From: Stenotrophomonas maltophilia
Lineage (GTDB): Bacteria; Pseudomonadota; Gammaproteobacteria; Xanthomonadales; Xanthomonadaceae
DNA length: 64,000 bases
Direction of reading: 5' to 3'
NCBI RefSeq assembly: GCF_006970445.1
Contig: NZ_CP033877.1
Span: forward strand, 3,356,750-3,420,749
Below are positions 55,189 through 63,701 of the stretch, one piece after another. Positions within the stretch are counted from its first letter, which is position 1; each line of letters starts with the position of its first letter. The position numbers and the translations under genes were made by a program. The notes beneath the pieces are model-generated. The model was not told where the DNA came from. It saw nothing but the letters and a program-made list of their open reading frames with translations, and made no database searches.

Positions 55189-56082
55189 ATGAACCTGCTG
55201 GAAAGCATGCAGGTCTACGTGCTGATCGTGGACAAGGGCAGCCTCAGTGCAGCGGCGGCGGCGATGGATATCTCCGCGACGATGGCCGGCAAGCATCTGC
55301 GTGCATTGGAAGCACGGCTGGGCATGCAGTTGTTGAGCCGTACCACCCGGCGCCAGCACATGACACCGTTCGGCGAGGACTACTACACCCGCTGCCGGGA
55401 GATCCTGCGCCTGGTGGAGGAAACCGACGCGCAGGCGCAGCACCAGCAGCTGGCACCGGCGGGCACGCTGCGCATCAGTGCACCGGTGATCTTCGGTACG
55501 CATGCGCTGGTACCGGCACTGGCCGAGTACATGGGGCGCTATCCGGATGTCCGGGTCGAAGCCACGCTGACCGATCGTGTGGTCGACCTTGCAGAAGAGG
55601 GCTTCGAAGCGGCGCTTCGGATCGGCACGCTGGCCGACAGCAGCGTGCTGGTGGCGCGAGCACTGGCCCCCTATCGCCTGATGATGTGCGCCTCACCGGC
55701 GTATCTGGCCAGGCACGGCACGCCACGCAGCGTGCAGGCACTTGCCGGCCATCAATGCCTGTCGTTCGAACCGCGCGCACTTGCGCAGTGGCTGCAGGCC
55801 GATGCTGGCGAGCTCGACCACGTGCCCGACGGCCGGCTGCAGATCAACAATGGCGAAGCGCTGCGTTCGGCGGCGCTGCATGGCCTGGGTATCGTGCTGC
55901 AGTCGGCGCTGCTGCTGGCGGCCGATGTCGAGGCTGGGCGACTGGTGCAGCTGCTCCCAGGGCACGGCCACGCCGGTCGGCCGATGCACGTGGTCTATGC
56001 GCACGACCGTTACCACTCCACCCGCCTGCGCAGCTTCCTCGATTTCCTGGTGGAGCGTTTTCCACCGGCACCGCACGGCTAG
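55189..56082 (+). CDS. LysR-family transcriptional regulator
   Basis: 297 aa. N-terminal winged helix-turn-helix (MQVYVLIVDKGSLSAAAAAM ... LRALEARLGMQLLSRTTRR), then a two-lobed effector domain (GTLRISAPVIFGTHALVPAL). This is the CrgA/DsdC-like subgroup common in xanthomonads. The divergent SDR is the likely target. ATG 55189. Confidence 0.92.
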   Translation: MNLLESMQVYVLIVDKGSLSAAAAAMDISATMAGKHLRALEARLGMQLLSRTTRRQHMTPFGEDYYTRCREILRLVEETDAQAQHQQLAPAGTLRISAPVIFGTHALVPALAEYMGRYPDVRVEATLTDRVVDLAEEGFEAALRIGTLADSSVLVARALAPYRLMMCASPAYLARHGTPRSVQALAGHQCLSFEPRALAQWLQADAGELDHVPDGRLQINNGEALRSAALHGLGIVLQSALLLAADVEAGRLVQLLPGHGHAGRPMHVVYAHDRYHSTRLRSFLDFLVERFPPAPHG

Positions 56083-56141
56083 CGTCGACCGTCAGAAAAG
56101 TAGTCGGGCACGGCTCGGCTCGGCTCTACAAACGGCCCCAT

Positions 56142-56190
56142 AAAAAAACCCCCTCCCCGCTGGGCAGCCAGGGAAGGGGGTTTCAGGATG
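56142..56190 (-). terminator. Terminator of the histone-like gene
   Basis: Read leftward: GAAACCCCCTTCCC ... GGGGAGGGGGTTTTTTT, an 11-13 bp stem with a U-run, 18 nt after the stop. Also converges on the LysR gene. Confidence 0.88.
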
Positions 56191-56207
56191 CGGCTATCGG
56201 GAAGTAC

Positions 56208-56738
56208 TTAGATCAGCGGCGCCGGGGTTGCCGGCAGAGCGACCGGAGCGGCCTTCTTCTTGCGGGCGGCCGGCTTGCGCTTGGCAACCTTCTTCGCTGC
56301 CTTCTTCGGGGCAGCCTTCTTGGTGGCCTTCTTCGCGGTCTTCTTTACTGCCTTCTTGGCGGTCTTCTTGACGGCCTTCTTGGCAGTCGCCTTCTTTGCG
56401 ACCTTCTTGGCGACCTTCTTGGCCGGCTTGCGGGCCGTAGCCTTCTTGGCAGTCTTCTTGGTGGCCTTCTTGGCTACCTTCTTGACGGCCTTCTTCGCGG
56501 TCTTCTTGACGGCCTTCTTGGCAGTGGACTTCTTGGCTACCTTCTTCGCCGCCTTCTTCACTGCCTTCTTCGCAGTGGTCTTCTTGGCGACCTTCTTCGC
56601 AGCCTTCTTCACTGCCTTCTTGGCGGTCGCCTTCTTCGCGACCTTCTTCACTGCCTTCTTGGCAGCGGCCTTCTTCGCGACCTTCTTCACCGCTTTCTTG
56701 GCGGCGGGCTTCTTCTTCGCAGCTTTCTTGGTTGCCAT
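56208..56738 (-). CDS. Histone H1-like / AlgP-like lysine-alanine repeat protein
   Basis: 176 aa, almost wholly Lys, Ala, Val and Thr in degenerate repeats of the type KKAVKKVAKKATA, resembling the C-terminal tail of histone H1 and Pseudomonas AlgP. Such proteins coat DNA without sequence specificity. A short non-repetitive end (APVALPATPAPLI) follows. ATG 56738, with AGGAG upstream. The tandem coding repeats make length variation between strains likely. Promoter about 280 nt upstream, terminator immediately downstream. Confidence 0.9.
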   Translation of the reverse strand: MATKKAAKKKPAAKKAVKKVAKKAAAKKAVKKVAKKATAKKAVKKAAKKVAKKTTAKKAVKKAAKKVAKKSTAKKAVKKTAKKAVKKVAKKATKKTAKKATARKPAKKVAKKVAKKATAKKAVKKTAKKAVKKTAKKATKKAAPKKAAKKVAKRKPAARKKKAAPVALPATPAPLI

Positions 56739-56752
56739 GGGATGGCTCCTCG

Positions 56753-56971
56753 TCAGTGATAGGGAGTTGAAACGCCCAGTTGGATCAAACCCGCGGATGC
56801 TGCGTGCGGGGACCGCCGGCGCGTCAGGCGCGCCGTTACGGATGCGGCAATGCCCGCCTCGATCGGCGGAGCGGGCATCGGAACGGGAGTTGCCTTGCAT
56901 TTCTCCGGGGGAAGCGGGGCCATGTCCACCGTCATCAGGGTCGCGGTGGTCTTGAAGGGGCTGCTTCGCAT
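56753..56971 (-). CDS. Small ORF in the leader of the histone-like gene (doubtful)
   Basis: A 72-aa frame (MRSSPFKTTATLMTVDMAPL...) starting ATG 56971 and ending 14 nt before the histone-like start, within the predicted transcript. No family recognised; it could be a real small gene or a translated leader coupling to the downstream gene, or chance. The composition (Pro/Thr/Ala-rich) is not decisive. Confidence 0.3.
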   Translation of the reverse strand: MRSSPFKTTATLMTVDMAPLPPEKCKATPVPMPAPPIEAGIAASVTARLTRRRSPHAASAGLIQLGVSTPYH

Positions 56972-57023
56972 CGGACGATTGATTCTGCGCACTCGGTTGG
57001 GCAGGCAAGGTCTGCTGAGGCGA

Positions 57024-57052
57024 AACCTAATCACGGTTTTTTTTACTGTCAA
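57024..57052 (-). promoter_or_regulatory. Sigma-70 promoter of the histone-like gene
   Basis: TTGACA (57052-57047), 17-nt spacer containing eight A, TAGGTT (57029-57024). Near-consensus, the strongest sigma-70 promoter in the window. It implies a leader of about 280 nt. Confidence 0.8.
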
Positions 57053-57460
57053 CAACCCCCGCGAAAAATTTTCACATCCGCGCCTTCCCGGGCGCCGTCG
57101 GCGCCACCACTCTGCACGGCCTGCAACGACGGTAGAAACGGCGCGCGCGCACGTTGCCTGCATCGATGCCGATGCAGGCGTTGATCAAAAAACACTTGAA
57201 ATAAGCACTCCGCGCAGATAGGCGCAGGTTGGGCACAACAGCGCGCGCGCATCGTCGATGGTCACCGGCACCGCCGCCAACGCCAGCACAACGGCGCCGC
57301 AACGGGGGGCGAAAAGTTTTCACATTCGAACGCTTCGGCGCGGGGCTGAAACGCGGATTTGCGCAAAACTGCGCACGCCCATCGGCACCGTTCGTCTGTC
57401 GGCTGATGCCACGCCGAGGGTGCGCAGCGAACCCCGCGTCATGAGTCCGACGCGGTCGCC
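57053..57460. other. Gene-free stretch upstream of the histone-like promoter
   Basis: No convincing gene. It holds a duplicated motif GCGAAAA(A/G)TTTTCACAT (about 57061-57077 and 57308-57325) in direct orientation and a hairpin GCCTGCATCG-ATG-CCGATGCAGGC (57158-57181). GC-rich with several GCGCGC runs. Confidence 0.5.
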
Positions 57461-57493
57461 AAAACAAAAACGGCCACCCGAAGGTGGCCGTTT
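57461..57493 (-). terminator. Intrinsic terminator of gcvH
   Basis: Read leftward: ACGGCCACC-TTC-GGGTGGCCGT followed by TTTTGTTTT, 20 nt after the stop. Confidence 0.92.
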
Positions 57494-57513
57494 CAGAATC
57501 CGGAAACGATGAC

Positions 57514-57909
57514 TCAGTGGTCTTCGTTCTCCAGGGCCTCGGCGTACGCGTCCGGGTCCAGCAGCTCGTTGACCTCTTCGGCGTTGGTCAGTTCGACCAC
57601 GAACATCCAGCCTTCGCCGTAGGCATCTTCGTTGATGGTTTCCGGCTTGTCGGACAGGGCCGAGTTGACCTCGACGATCTTGCCGCTGATCGGGCTGTAG
57701 ACGTCCGAGGCGGCCTTCACCGACTCGACGACGGCGATCTGTTCGCCGGCCTTGGCGTCGGCGCCGACTTCCGGCAGTTCGACGTAGACCAGGTCACCCA
57801 GCAGGCCCTGGGCATGGTCGGAAATACCGACGGTGACGCGGCCATTGCCTTCGACACGGGCCCACTCATGGGACTTGAGGAACTTGAGGTCGCCGGGGAT
57901 CTCGCTCAT
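57514..57909 (-). CDS. gcvH: GcvH, glycine cleavage system H protein
   Basis: 131-aa lipoyl carrier shuttling the aminomethyl group between GcvP and GcvT. The lipoylated Lys is in [17 protein letters not shown] near residue 67. Length and both strands of the lipoyl hammerhead are normal. Start ATG 57909, 93 nt after gcvT, with which it is probably co-transcribed; gcvP is not in the window. Confidence 0.96.
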   Translation of the reverse strand: MSEIPGDLKFLKSHEWARVEGNGRVTVGISDHAQGLLGDLVYVELPEVGADAKAGEQIAVVESVKAASDVYSPISGKIVEVNSALSDKPETINEDAYGEGWMFVVELTNAEEVNELLDPDAYAEALENEDH

Positions 57910-58002
57910 GGGACTGCTCCAGAGATATGCAGGGGTGGAAAAAACGGGGCTAGTGTAACCAACCGGCCGCCACTGCTGTCAGTGACGACCGGCACGTTCG
58001 GA

Positions 58003-59115
58003 TCAGGCGTCGGCGAGCACGCCGGGCTGGGCCTGGCCTTCGCGCACGAACGGGAACTTGACCACGCGCACCGGCACCTGCCGGCCGCGGATGTCGACGG
58101 TGACCTCGCCGAGTTCACCAGCCGGCACGCGGGCGAAGGCGATGCCCTTGGCCAGGGTCGGCGAGAAGGTGCCGGACAGGATCTCGCCCTGGCCGCCGGC
58201 GGTGGTGACCGCCTGGCCGTGGCGCAGCACGCCCTTCTCGTCCATCACCAGGCCGATCATCTGGCGCGCGGTGCCGGCGCTCTTCTGCGCTTCCAGCACG
58301 TCGCGGCCGATGAAGTCGCGGCCTTCATCCAGCGACACGGTCCAGGCCAGCGCCGCTTCATACGGGCTGATCTCTTCGTCCATGTCCTGGCCGTACAGGT
58401 TCATGCCGGCTTCCAGGCGCAGGGTGTCACGCGCACCGAGGCCGGCCGGCTTCACGCCTGCCGCCAGCAGGCGGTTCCAGAAGGCGACCACGGCATCCTG
58501 CGGCAGCAGGATCTCGAAACCGTCTTCACCGGTGTAGCCGGTGCGCGCGACGAACAGCTCGACGCCATCATCGGACTGCACCTGCAGGGCGGCGAAGCGA
58601 CCCAGCTTGGTCAACGCTGCACGGTCGGCTTCGCGGGCCAGGCCGATCACGATGTCACGCGCCTGCGGGCCCTGCACGGCGAGGATGGCCAGGTCCGGGC
58701 GCTGCTCGACGGAAACGCCGAACGGCGCGGCCTGCTCGCGCAGCCACGCCAGGTCCTTCTCGCGGGTGGAGGCGTTGACCACCATGCGGAAGAAGTCGTC
58801 GCCCAGGTAGTAGACGATCAGGTCGTCGATGACGCCGCCGCGCGGGTTCAGCATGCACGAGTACAGTGCCTTGCCGGTCACCTTCAGCTTGTCGACCGAG
58901 TTGGCCAGCAGGCGGCGCAGGAACGGCTTGACCTGGTCACCGCGCAGGTCGACCACCGTCATGTGGCTAACGTCGAACACACCGGACTCGCGGCGCACCA
59001 GGTGGTGTTCGTCCAGCTGCGAGCCGTAGTGGATGGGCATGTCCCAACCCCCGAAATCGACCATCTTGGCGCCAAGGGCGCGGTGGGTATCGTTGAGCAG
59101 CGTCTTCTGGGTCAT
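58003..59115 (-). CDS. gcvT: GcvT, aminomethyltransferase of the glycine cleavage system
   Basis: 370-aa tetrahydrofolate-dependent T protein. Hallmarks: [68 protein letters not shown] and [17 protein letters not shown] 59115 ([20 protein letters not shown]). A GATAAT hexamer at 59156-59151 is the likely -10. I looked for a glycine riboswitch in the short leader and did not find its conserved blocks. Confidence 0.95.
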   Translation of the reverse strand: MTQKTLLNDTHRALGAKMVDFGGWDMPIHYGSQLDEHHLVRRESGVFDVSHMTVVDLRGDQVKPFLRRLLANSVDKLKVTGKALYSCMLNPRGGVIDDLIVYYLGDDFFRMVVNASTREKDLAWLREQAAPFGVSVEQRPDLAILAVQGPQARDIVIGLAREADRAALTKLGRFAALQVQSDDGVELFVARTGYTGEDGFEILLPQDAVVAFWNRLLAAGVKPAGLGARDTLRLEAGMNLYGQDMDEEISPYEAALAWTVSLDEGRDFIGRDVLEAQKSAGTARQMIGLVMDEKGVLRHGQAVTTAGGQGEILSGTFSPTLAKGIAFARVPAGELGEVTVDIRGRQVPVRVVKFPFVREGQAQPGVLADA

Positions 59116-59278
59116 GACCGGGTCCGGCAGCAGAGGAAACAAGAATCCCCATTATCCCAGATCGGTCGCCCGCAGGCGTGCCGCAGCGCAGCGGTTCGTG
59201 GAAGCGGAAGCGCAACCCGCCCTGCCCTTTCCTTTGCACGCCCGGCGATGGCCGCGGCGCCCCGCAGCCACCTTCCTG

Positions 59279-59581
59279 CTACAGGCGCACCCGCCCACGC
59301 AGGATGTCGAGGAACATCACCCAGTCGCCCATGAACGAGTACAGCGGATGCCGGAACGTCGCCGGGCGGTTCTTCTCGAAGAAGAAATGGCCGACCCAGG
59401 CGAACCCATAGCCGCAGAACAGAGCGCCAAGCAGGAGCAGTGGCTGGCCGCGCAGCAGGGCAGTGGCGACCAGCAGCAGCACTCCGCAGCTGCCAATGAA
59501 GTGCAGCCGCCGCGACACCGGGTGGCGGTGCTCGCTGAGGTAGAACGGGTAGAACTCGCGGAAGCTGGCAAAGCGGGACAT
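59279..59581 (-). CDS. Mpo1-like (DUF962) membrane protein
   Basis: 100-aa protein of the DUF962/Mpo1 family: FREFYPFYLSEHRHPVSRRL with the conserved His, FIGSCGVLL, YGFAWVGHFFFEKNRPATF and HPLYSFMGDW. Yeast Mpo1 is a dioxygenase acting in alpha-oxidation of 2-hydroxy fatty acids; the conserved His residues here fit an iron site. Two or three membrane helices. ATG 59581. Confidence 0.87.
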   Translation of the reverse strand: MSRFASFREFYPFYLSEHRHPVSRRLHFIGSCGVLLLVATALLRGQPLLLLGALFCGYGFAWVGHFFFEKNRPATFRHPLYSFMGDWVMFLDILRGRVRL

Positions 59582-59689
59582 GTGCGTGCTCCGGGGGCCG
59601 TGGTCACTGCCATCATGCGCCTTCCGCGGAGGCGCCGCTGCGCGCTTGCCGGGCGTGGCCCGGCGGCCGTTGTGGAGCCTGGCTCGACG

Positions 59690-60019
59690 TTACACCGGGG
59701 GCGTGCGTGGACCGAACATGATCACTGCCATGCCGGCCAGGCACAGTGCTGCGCCCAGCAGGTCCCAGCGGCTGGGACGGATGCCGTCGACCAGCCACAA
59801 CCAGAACAGCGCGGTGCCGATGTAGACGCCACCGTAGGCGGCATAGACCCGTCCACTGGCGGTGGGGTGCAGGGTCAGCAGCCAGGCGAACAGGGCCAGG
59901 CTGGCCGCCGCCGGCAGCAGCAGCCAGACGCTGCCCCCCTTGCGCAGCCACAGCCATGGCAGGTAGCAGCCGACGATCTCGGCCAGCGCGGTCAGCAGGA
60001 ACAGGCCGAGCGTCTTCAC
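59690..60019 (-). CDS. ynfA: YnfA-family small membrane protein
   Basis: 109 aa with four membrane helices ([20 protein letters not shown] ... [20 protein letters not shown] ... [20 protein letters not shown]). UPF0060/YnfA family, SMR-like; some members are suspected exporters. Start is GTG 60019, overlapping the mazG stop by 4 nt. The stop TAA lies in a degenerate GTAA-headed palindrome (59673-59694). Confidence 0.9.
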   Translation of the reverse strand: MKTLGLFLLTALAEIVGCYLPWLWLRKGGSVWLLLPAAASLALFAWLLTLHPTASGRVYAAYGGVYIGTALFWLWLVDGIRPSRWDLLGAALCLAGMAVIMFGPRTPPV

Positions 60020-60855
60020 GCTTTCTCCGCCGCCTTGGCGTGCTGCCACAGCGCCTCCTGCGCATCCAGGTCCAGTGCGGCCAACGCCTCACCCTGCGCC
60101 TCAGCCTGCACTTCCATCGCGCGGAAGCGGCGTTCGAACTTGTGGTTGGCCCCGCGCAGTGCGGCGCCCAGATCGATATCGGCATGCCGCGCCAGGTTCG
60201 CGCAGACGAACAGCAGGTCGCCCAGCTCTTCCTGCAGGCGCGCCTTGTTGCCGGCGATATCTCCGCGCTCGAATTCCTCGCGCAGCTCCTGCAGCTCCTC
60301 GGCCGCCTTGTCCAGCACCGGCAGCGGGCCCGGCCAGTCGAAACCGACCTTGGCCGCGCGCGACTGCAGCTTCACGGCGCGCTGCCATTCCGGCAGGCCG
60401 CGCGAGATACCGGCCAGTGCGGAGGTGTCCTGCTCGCCCTTGGCAGCACGCTCGGCGCGCTTGATCGCCTCCCAGTTGCGCATCACCCCGTCGGCATCGT
60501 CGACGCTGACATCGGCGAACACGTGCGGGTGACGGCGCTGCATCTTGTCGCTGATCGCACGGGCGACCTCGGCGAAGGCAAACGCGCCCTGCTCCTCGGC
60601 CATGCGTGCGTGGAACACCACCTGCAGCAGCAGATCGCCGAGCTCGTCGCAGAGATCGTCCAGATCACCGCGGTCGATCGCATCGGCGACCTCGTAGGCT
60701 TCCTCGATGGTGTACGGGGCAATGGTCGAGAAGTCCTGTTCCAGGTCCCATGGACAGCCACCCTGCGGGTCTCGCAGGCGCGCCATGATCGCCAGCAGGC
60801 GTTCCAGTTCATGGCTGGCATCACTGCCGGTGGTAGGGATGTCGTGCGCGCTCAT
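60016..60855 (-). CDS. mazG: MazG, nucleoside triphosphate pyrophosphohydrolase
   Basis: 279-aa all-alpha NTP pyrophosphatase that clears aberrant nucleotides. Two MazG modules: [20 protein letters not shown] ... [10 protein letters not shown] ... [16 protein letters not shown] near the start, and [10 protein letters not shown] ... [18 protein letters not shown] in the second half, with the metal-binding EExxE/ExxD residues. ATG 60855. Third gene of nudE-cysQ-mazG-ynfA. Confidence 0.94.
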   Translation of the reverse strand: MSAHDIPTTGSDASHELERLLAIMARLRDPQGGCPWDLEQDFSTIAPYTIEEAYEVADAIDRGDLDDLCDELGDLLLQVVFHARMAEEQGAFAFAEVARAISDKMQRRHPHVFADVSVDDADGVMRNWEAIKRAERAAKGEQDTSALAGISRGLPEWQRAVKLQSRAAKVGFDWPGPLPVLDKAAEELQELREEFERGDIAGNKARLQEELGDLLFVCANLARHADIDLGAALRGANHKFERRFRAMEVQAEAQGEALAALDLDAQEALWQHAKAAEKA

Positions 60856-60868
60856 GCGGCCTCCAGGA

Positions 60869-61672
60869 TCAGTCGGACAACCAGTCGCGCCACGGCAGGC
60901 TGGTATCACCAAGGGCAATGAAATCGCCGTTCAACAGGGTCTCGCGGCGGTTGTAGCGGAACGGCTTGCCGGTCGCCGCCGACAGCACTGCGCCACCAGC
61001 AGCGTGCAGCACGCACTGGCCGGCGGCGGTATCCCATTCGGAGGTCGGGCCGAGCCGCGGGTAGACATCCAGGCCGCCTTCGGCGATCCGGCAGAATTTC
61101 AGCGACGAGCCCTGCGCGATGGTCTCGATGCGGCCCATGCGCGCCAGCAGTGCCTCGGTTTCCGGCGAGCGGTGCGAACGGCTGGCAGCGACGCGCAGCG
61201 GGGCGGTGGCCGGCGTCCGGGTACGCAGCACGGTATCGTGCAGGCCCTGCCGCCGATAGGCCAGCTCGCCACGCATGGCATGCCAGACGATGCCGGTGAC
61301 CGGCGCCAGCACCACGCCGAAGGCCGGCGCGCCCTGGTAGATCAAGGCAATGTTGACGCTGAATTCGCCGTTGCGCTTGACGAACTCGCGGGTGCCATCG
61401 AGCGGATCCACCAGCCAGTAAGCGCCCCAGTGACGGCGCTGCTCCCAGCCCACCTGCGCCGATTCCTCGGACAGGATCGGCAGGTCCGGGGTCAGCTGGC
61501 GCAGGCCCAGCTCAATGACCTGGTTGGCCGCAAGGTCGGCCGCGGTGACCGGGCTGTTGTCGTCCTTGATCTGGACCTCGAAGCCATCGGCATACACCTG
61601 CATGATGGCCTGGCCGGCTTCCTGGGCGATGGCGATGGCGGTCTCGCGCAGGTCCGTCGTCAGCTTGATCAT
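60869..61672 (-). CDS. cysQ: CysQ, 3'(2'),5'-bisphosphate nucleotidase
   Basis: 267-aa inositol-monophosphatase-fold enzyme removing 3'-phosphate from PAP/PAPS. Metal motifs: DNSPVTAADLAAN, SEESAQ, LVDPLDGTREFVKRNGEFS, and C-terminal SEWDTAAGQCVLHAAGG. ATG 61672 overlaps the nudE stop by 4 nt; mazG starts 13 nt after its end. Confidence 0.94.
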   Translation of the reverse strand: MIKLTTDLRETAIAIAQEAGQAIMQVYADGFEVQIKDDNSPVTAADLAANQVIELGLRQLTPDLPILSEESAQVGWEQRRHWGAYWLVDPLDGTREFVKRNGEFSVNIALIYQGAPAFGVVLAPVTGIVWHAMRGELAYRRQGLHDTVLRTRTPATAPLRVAASRSHRSPETEALLARMGRIETIAQGSSLKFCRIAEGGLDVYPRLGPTSEWDTAAGQCVLHAAGGAVLSAATGKPFRYNRRETLLNGDFIALGDTSLPWRDWLSD

Positions 61673-62232
61673 CGCGTTCCCTGCAGCCACTGGCGGGCAA
61701 TGAACAGCGCCGCCAGCGAGCGTCCCTCGGAGAAATCCTCGCGCAGCATCAGCTGGTCCAGATCAGCCAGCTTCCACGGCACCACTTCCAGTTCTTCCGG
61801 CTCGTCGCCGGCCAGCTTTTCCGGATACAGGTCGCGCGCCACCACCAACCACGACTGGTGGCTCATGTAGGTCGGGGCCAGGGTCATCGCGCGCAGCACG
61901 TCGACCCGGCGCGCACCATAACCGGCCTCTTCCTTCAGTTCGCGGTCGGCGGCCTGCTCGGGGGTCTCGCCGGCGTCGATCCGCCCCTTCACCAGCCCCA
62001 GCTCGTAACGGTGCATGCCGGCGGCGTATTCACGTACCAGCAGCACGGTTTCGTCGTCGAGCATCGGCACCACCACCACCGCACCGTGCCCACGGCTGAC
62101 CAGGCGTTCGAAACGGCGGCGTTCACCGTTGGAGAACTCCAGGTCCAGATGCTGGCGCTGGAAGGGGCCGTTTTCCTCATCGGTGATCCGATGGATGATC
62201 GGCAAGCGACGGCCGGCACGGTCATCGTTCAT
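61669..62232 (-). CDS. nudE: NudE, ADP-sugar/ADP compounds pyrophosphatase (Nudix)
   Basis: 187-aa Nudix hydrolase; the Nudix box is GRIDAGETPEQAADRELKEE (G5xE7xREUxEE satisfied with the following AG). Flanking strands VVVVPMLDDETVLLVREYAA and LTPTYMSHQSWLVVARDLYP-type segment match NudE. ATG 62232. First gene of a leftward operon with cysQ, a frequent pair. Confidence 0.92.
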   Translation of the reverse strand: MNDDRAGRRLPIIHRITDEENGPFQRQHLDLEFSNGERRRFERLVSRGHGAVVVVPMLDDETVLLVREYAAGMHRYELGLVKGRIDAGETPEQAADRELKEEAGYGARRVDVLRAMTLAPTYMSHQSWLVVARDLYPEKLAGDEPEELEVVPWKLADLDQLMLREDFSEGRSLAALFIARQWLQGTR

Positions 62233-62272
62233 GCGGTATCTCCGCGGCGCCCGGCGCCTGCGCCGGGGCCGA

Positions 62273-62278
62273 TAGAAT
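62273..62278 (+). promoter_or_regulatory. -10 element of bioA
   Basis: TAGAAT 31 nt before the bioA start; no clear -35. I saw no BirA-type operator (TTGTAAACC/GGTTTACAA) in the gap. Confidence 0.4.
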
Positions 62279-62309
62279 GTGCAGGCAGCAACATGTTCAT
62301 GAGCCCGAA

Positions 62310-63701
62310 ATGCTAGCAGACCCAACCCCCTCCCCGCTGGCCCACCACTGGCGGCAACGCGACCTGCAGGTGCTGTGGCACCCGTGCACGCAGATGCGTG
62401 AGCATCCGGACACCCTGCCGCTGGTGCCGATTGCCCGTGGCGAAGGCGCGTGGCTGATCGACCACGACGGCAACCGCTACCTGGATGCGGTCAGCAGCTG
62501 GTGGACCAATCTGTTCGGCCACGCCGAACCGCGCATCGGTGGCGCTATCGCTGCCCAGGCCGGGCAGCTGGAACAGGTGATGCTCGCCGGCTTCGGCCAC
62601 GAGCCGGCGATCACCCTCGCCGAACGCCTGCTGGCACTGGCGCCACGCCAGCCCGGCCGTGCACCGCTGGCCAAGGTGTTCTACGCCGACAACGGTTCCG
62701 CCGGCGTGGAAGTGGCGCTGAAGATGGCCTTCCAGTACTTCCAGAACCGCGGAGAGCCCCGCCGCACGCGCTTCATCGCGCTTGAGAACGGCTACCACGG
62801 CGAAACCCTGGGGGCGCTGGCGCTGGGTGACATTCCGCTGTATCGCCGCGTCTATGCGCCGCTGCTGGCCGAAGGCCTGTTCGCACCGTCGCCCGATACC
62901 TACCTGGCCGAACCGGGCCAGAGCGCGGCCGATCGCGCGCGGCAGGCGGCCGATGGCCTGGCCACGCTGTTCGACCGGCACCCGGGCGAGATCTGCGCGG
63001 TGATCCTGGAACCGCGCCTGCAGTGTGCCGGCGGCATGCGCATGCATGACCCGGTCTACCTGCAGCGCGTGCGCGAACTGTGCGATGCCCATGGCGCGTT
63101 CATGATCGCCGACGAGATCGCCACCGGCTTCGGCCGCACCGGCACCCTGTTCGCCTGCGAGCAGGCCGGAGTGATGCCGGACCTGATGTGCCTGTCCAAG
63201 GGACTGACCGGCGGCTTCCTGCCGCTGGCCGCGGTACTGGCCACGCAGGCACTGTACGACGCCTTCCTCGACGACTCGCGCGAGCGCGCCTTCCTGCATT
63301 CGCACAGCTACACCGGCAACCCGCTGGCCTGCGCGGCAGCGCTGGCGACCCTGGACATTTTCCGCGACGACGATGTGATCGCGCGCAACCGGGGGATCGC
63401 CTCGGTGATGGGGACGCTGGCAGCACCCTTTGCCGACCATCCGCACGTGGCCGACGTGCGCCAGGCCGGCATGGTGGTGGCCTTCGAGCTGTCGCGCGAC
63501 GGCAACAAGCGCACGCCATTCGACCCGGGCCTGCGACTGGGCCTGCACGCCTACAAGGCCGCACTCAAGCGCGGCGTGGTGCTGCGCCCGCTGGGCGACG
63601 TGCTGTACTGGATGCCACCCTACTGCGTGGACGACGAACAACTGGACCTGCTGGCACATACCACGCTGGCGGCCATCGACGAGGCGATTGCATGCGCGTG
63701 A
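62310..63701 (+). CDS. bioA: BioA, adenosylmethionine-8-amino-7-oxononanoate aminotransferase
   Basis: 463-aa PLP class-III aminotransferase in biotin synthesis, using SAM as amino donor. HPCTQMREHPDTLPLVPI near the N-terminus is a BioA signature; then VSSWWTNLFGHAEPRI, YADNGSAGVEVALKMAFQY, GYHGETLGALALGD, DEIATGFGRTGTLFACEQAG and the PLP lysine in CLSKGLTGGFLPLA. ATG 62310. The stop overlaps the rsmE start by 10 nt. Confidence 0.95.
   Translation: MLADPTPSPLAHHWRQRDLQVLWHPCTQMREHPDTLPLVPIARGEGAWLIDHDGNRYLDAVSSWWTNLFGHAEPRIGGAIAAQAGQLEQVMLAGFGHEPAITLAERLLALAPRQPGRAPLAKVFYADNGSAGVEVALKMAFQYFQNRGEPRRTRFIALENGYHGETLGALALGDIPLYRRVYAPLLAEGLFAPSPDTYLAEPGQSAADRARQAADGLATLFDRHPGEICAVILEPRLQCAGGMRMHDPVYLQRVRELCDAHGAFMIADEIATGFGRTGTLFACEQAGVMPDLMCLSKGLTGGFLPLAAVLATQALYDAFLDDSRERAFLHSHSYTGNPLACAAALATLDIFRDDDVIARNRGIASVMGTLAAPFADHPHVADVRQAGMVVAFELSRDGNKRTPFDPGLRLGLHAYKAALKRGVVLRPLGDVLYWMPPYCVDDEQLDLLAHTTLAAIDEAIACA

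Noticed and set aside
59116..59278. Glycine riboswitch before gcvT
   Set aside because: The conserved blocks of the glycine aptamer are not present in the leader or upstream gap.
62233..62309. BirA operator before bioA
   Set aside because: No TTGTAAACC/GGTTTACAA-like inverted repeat in the gap.
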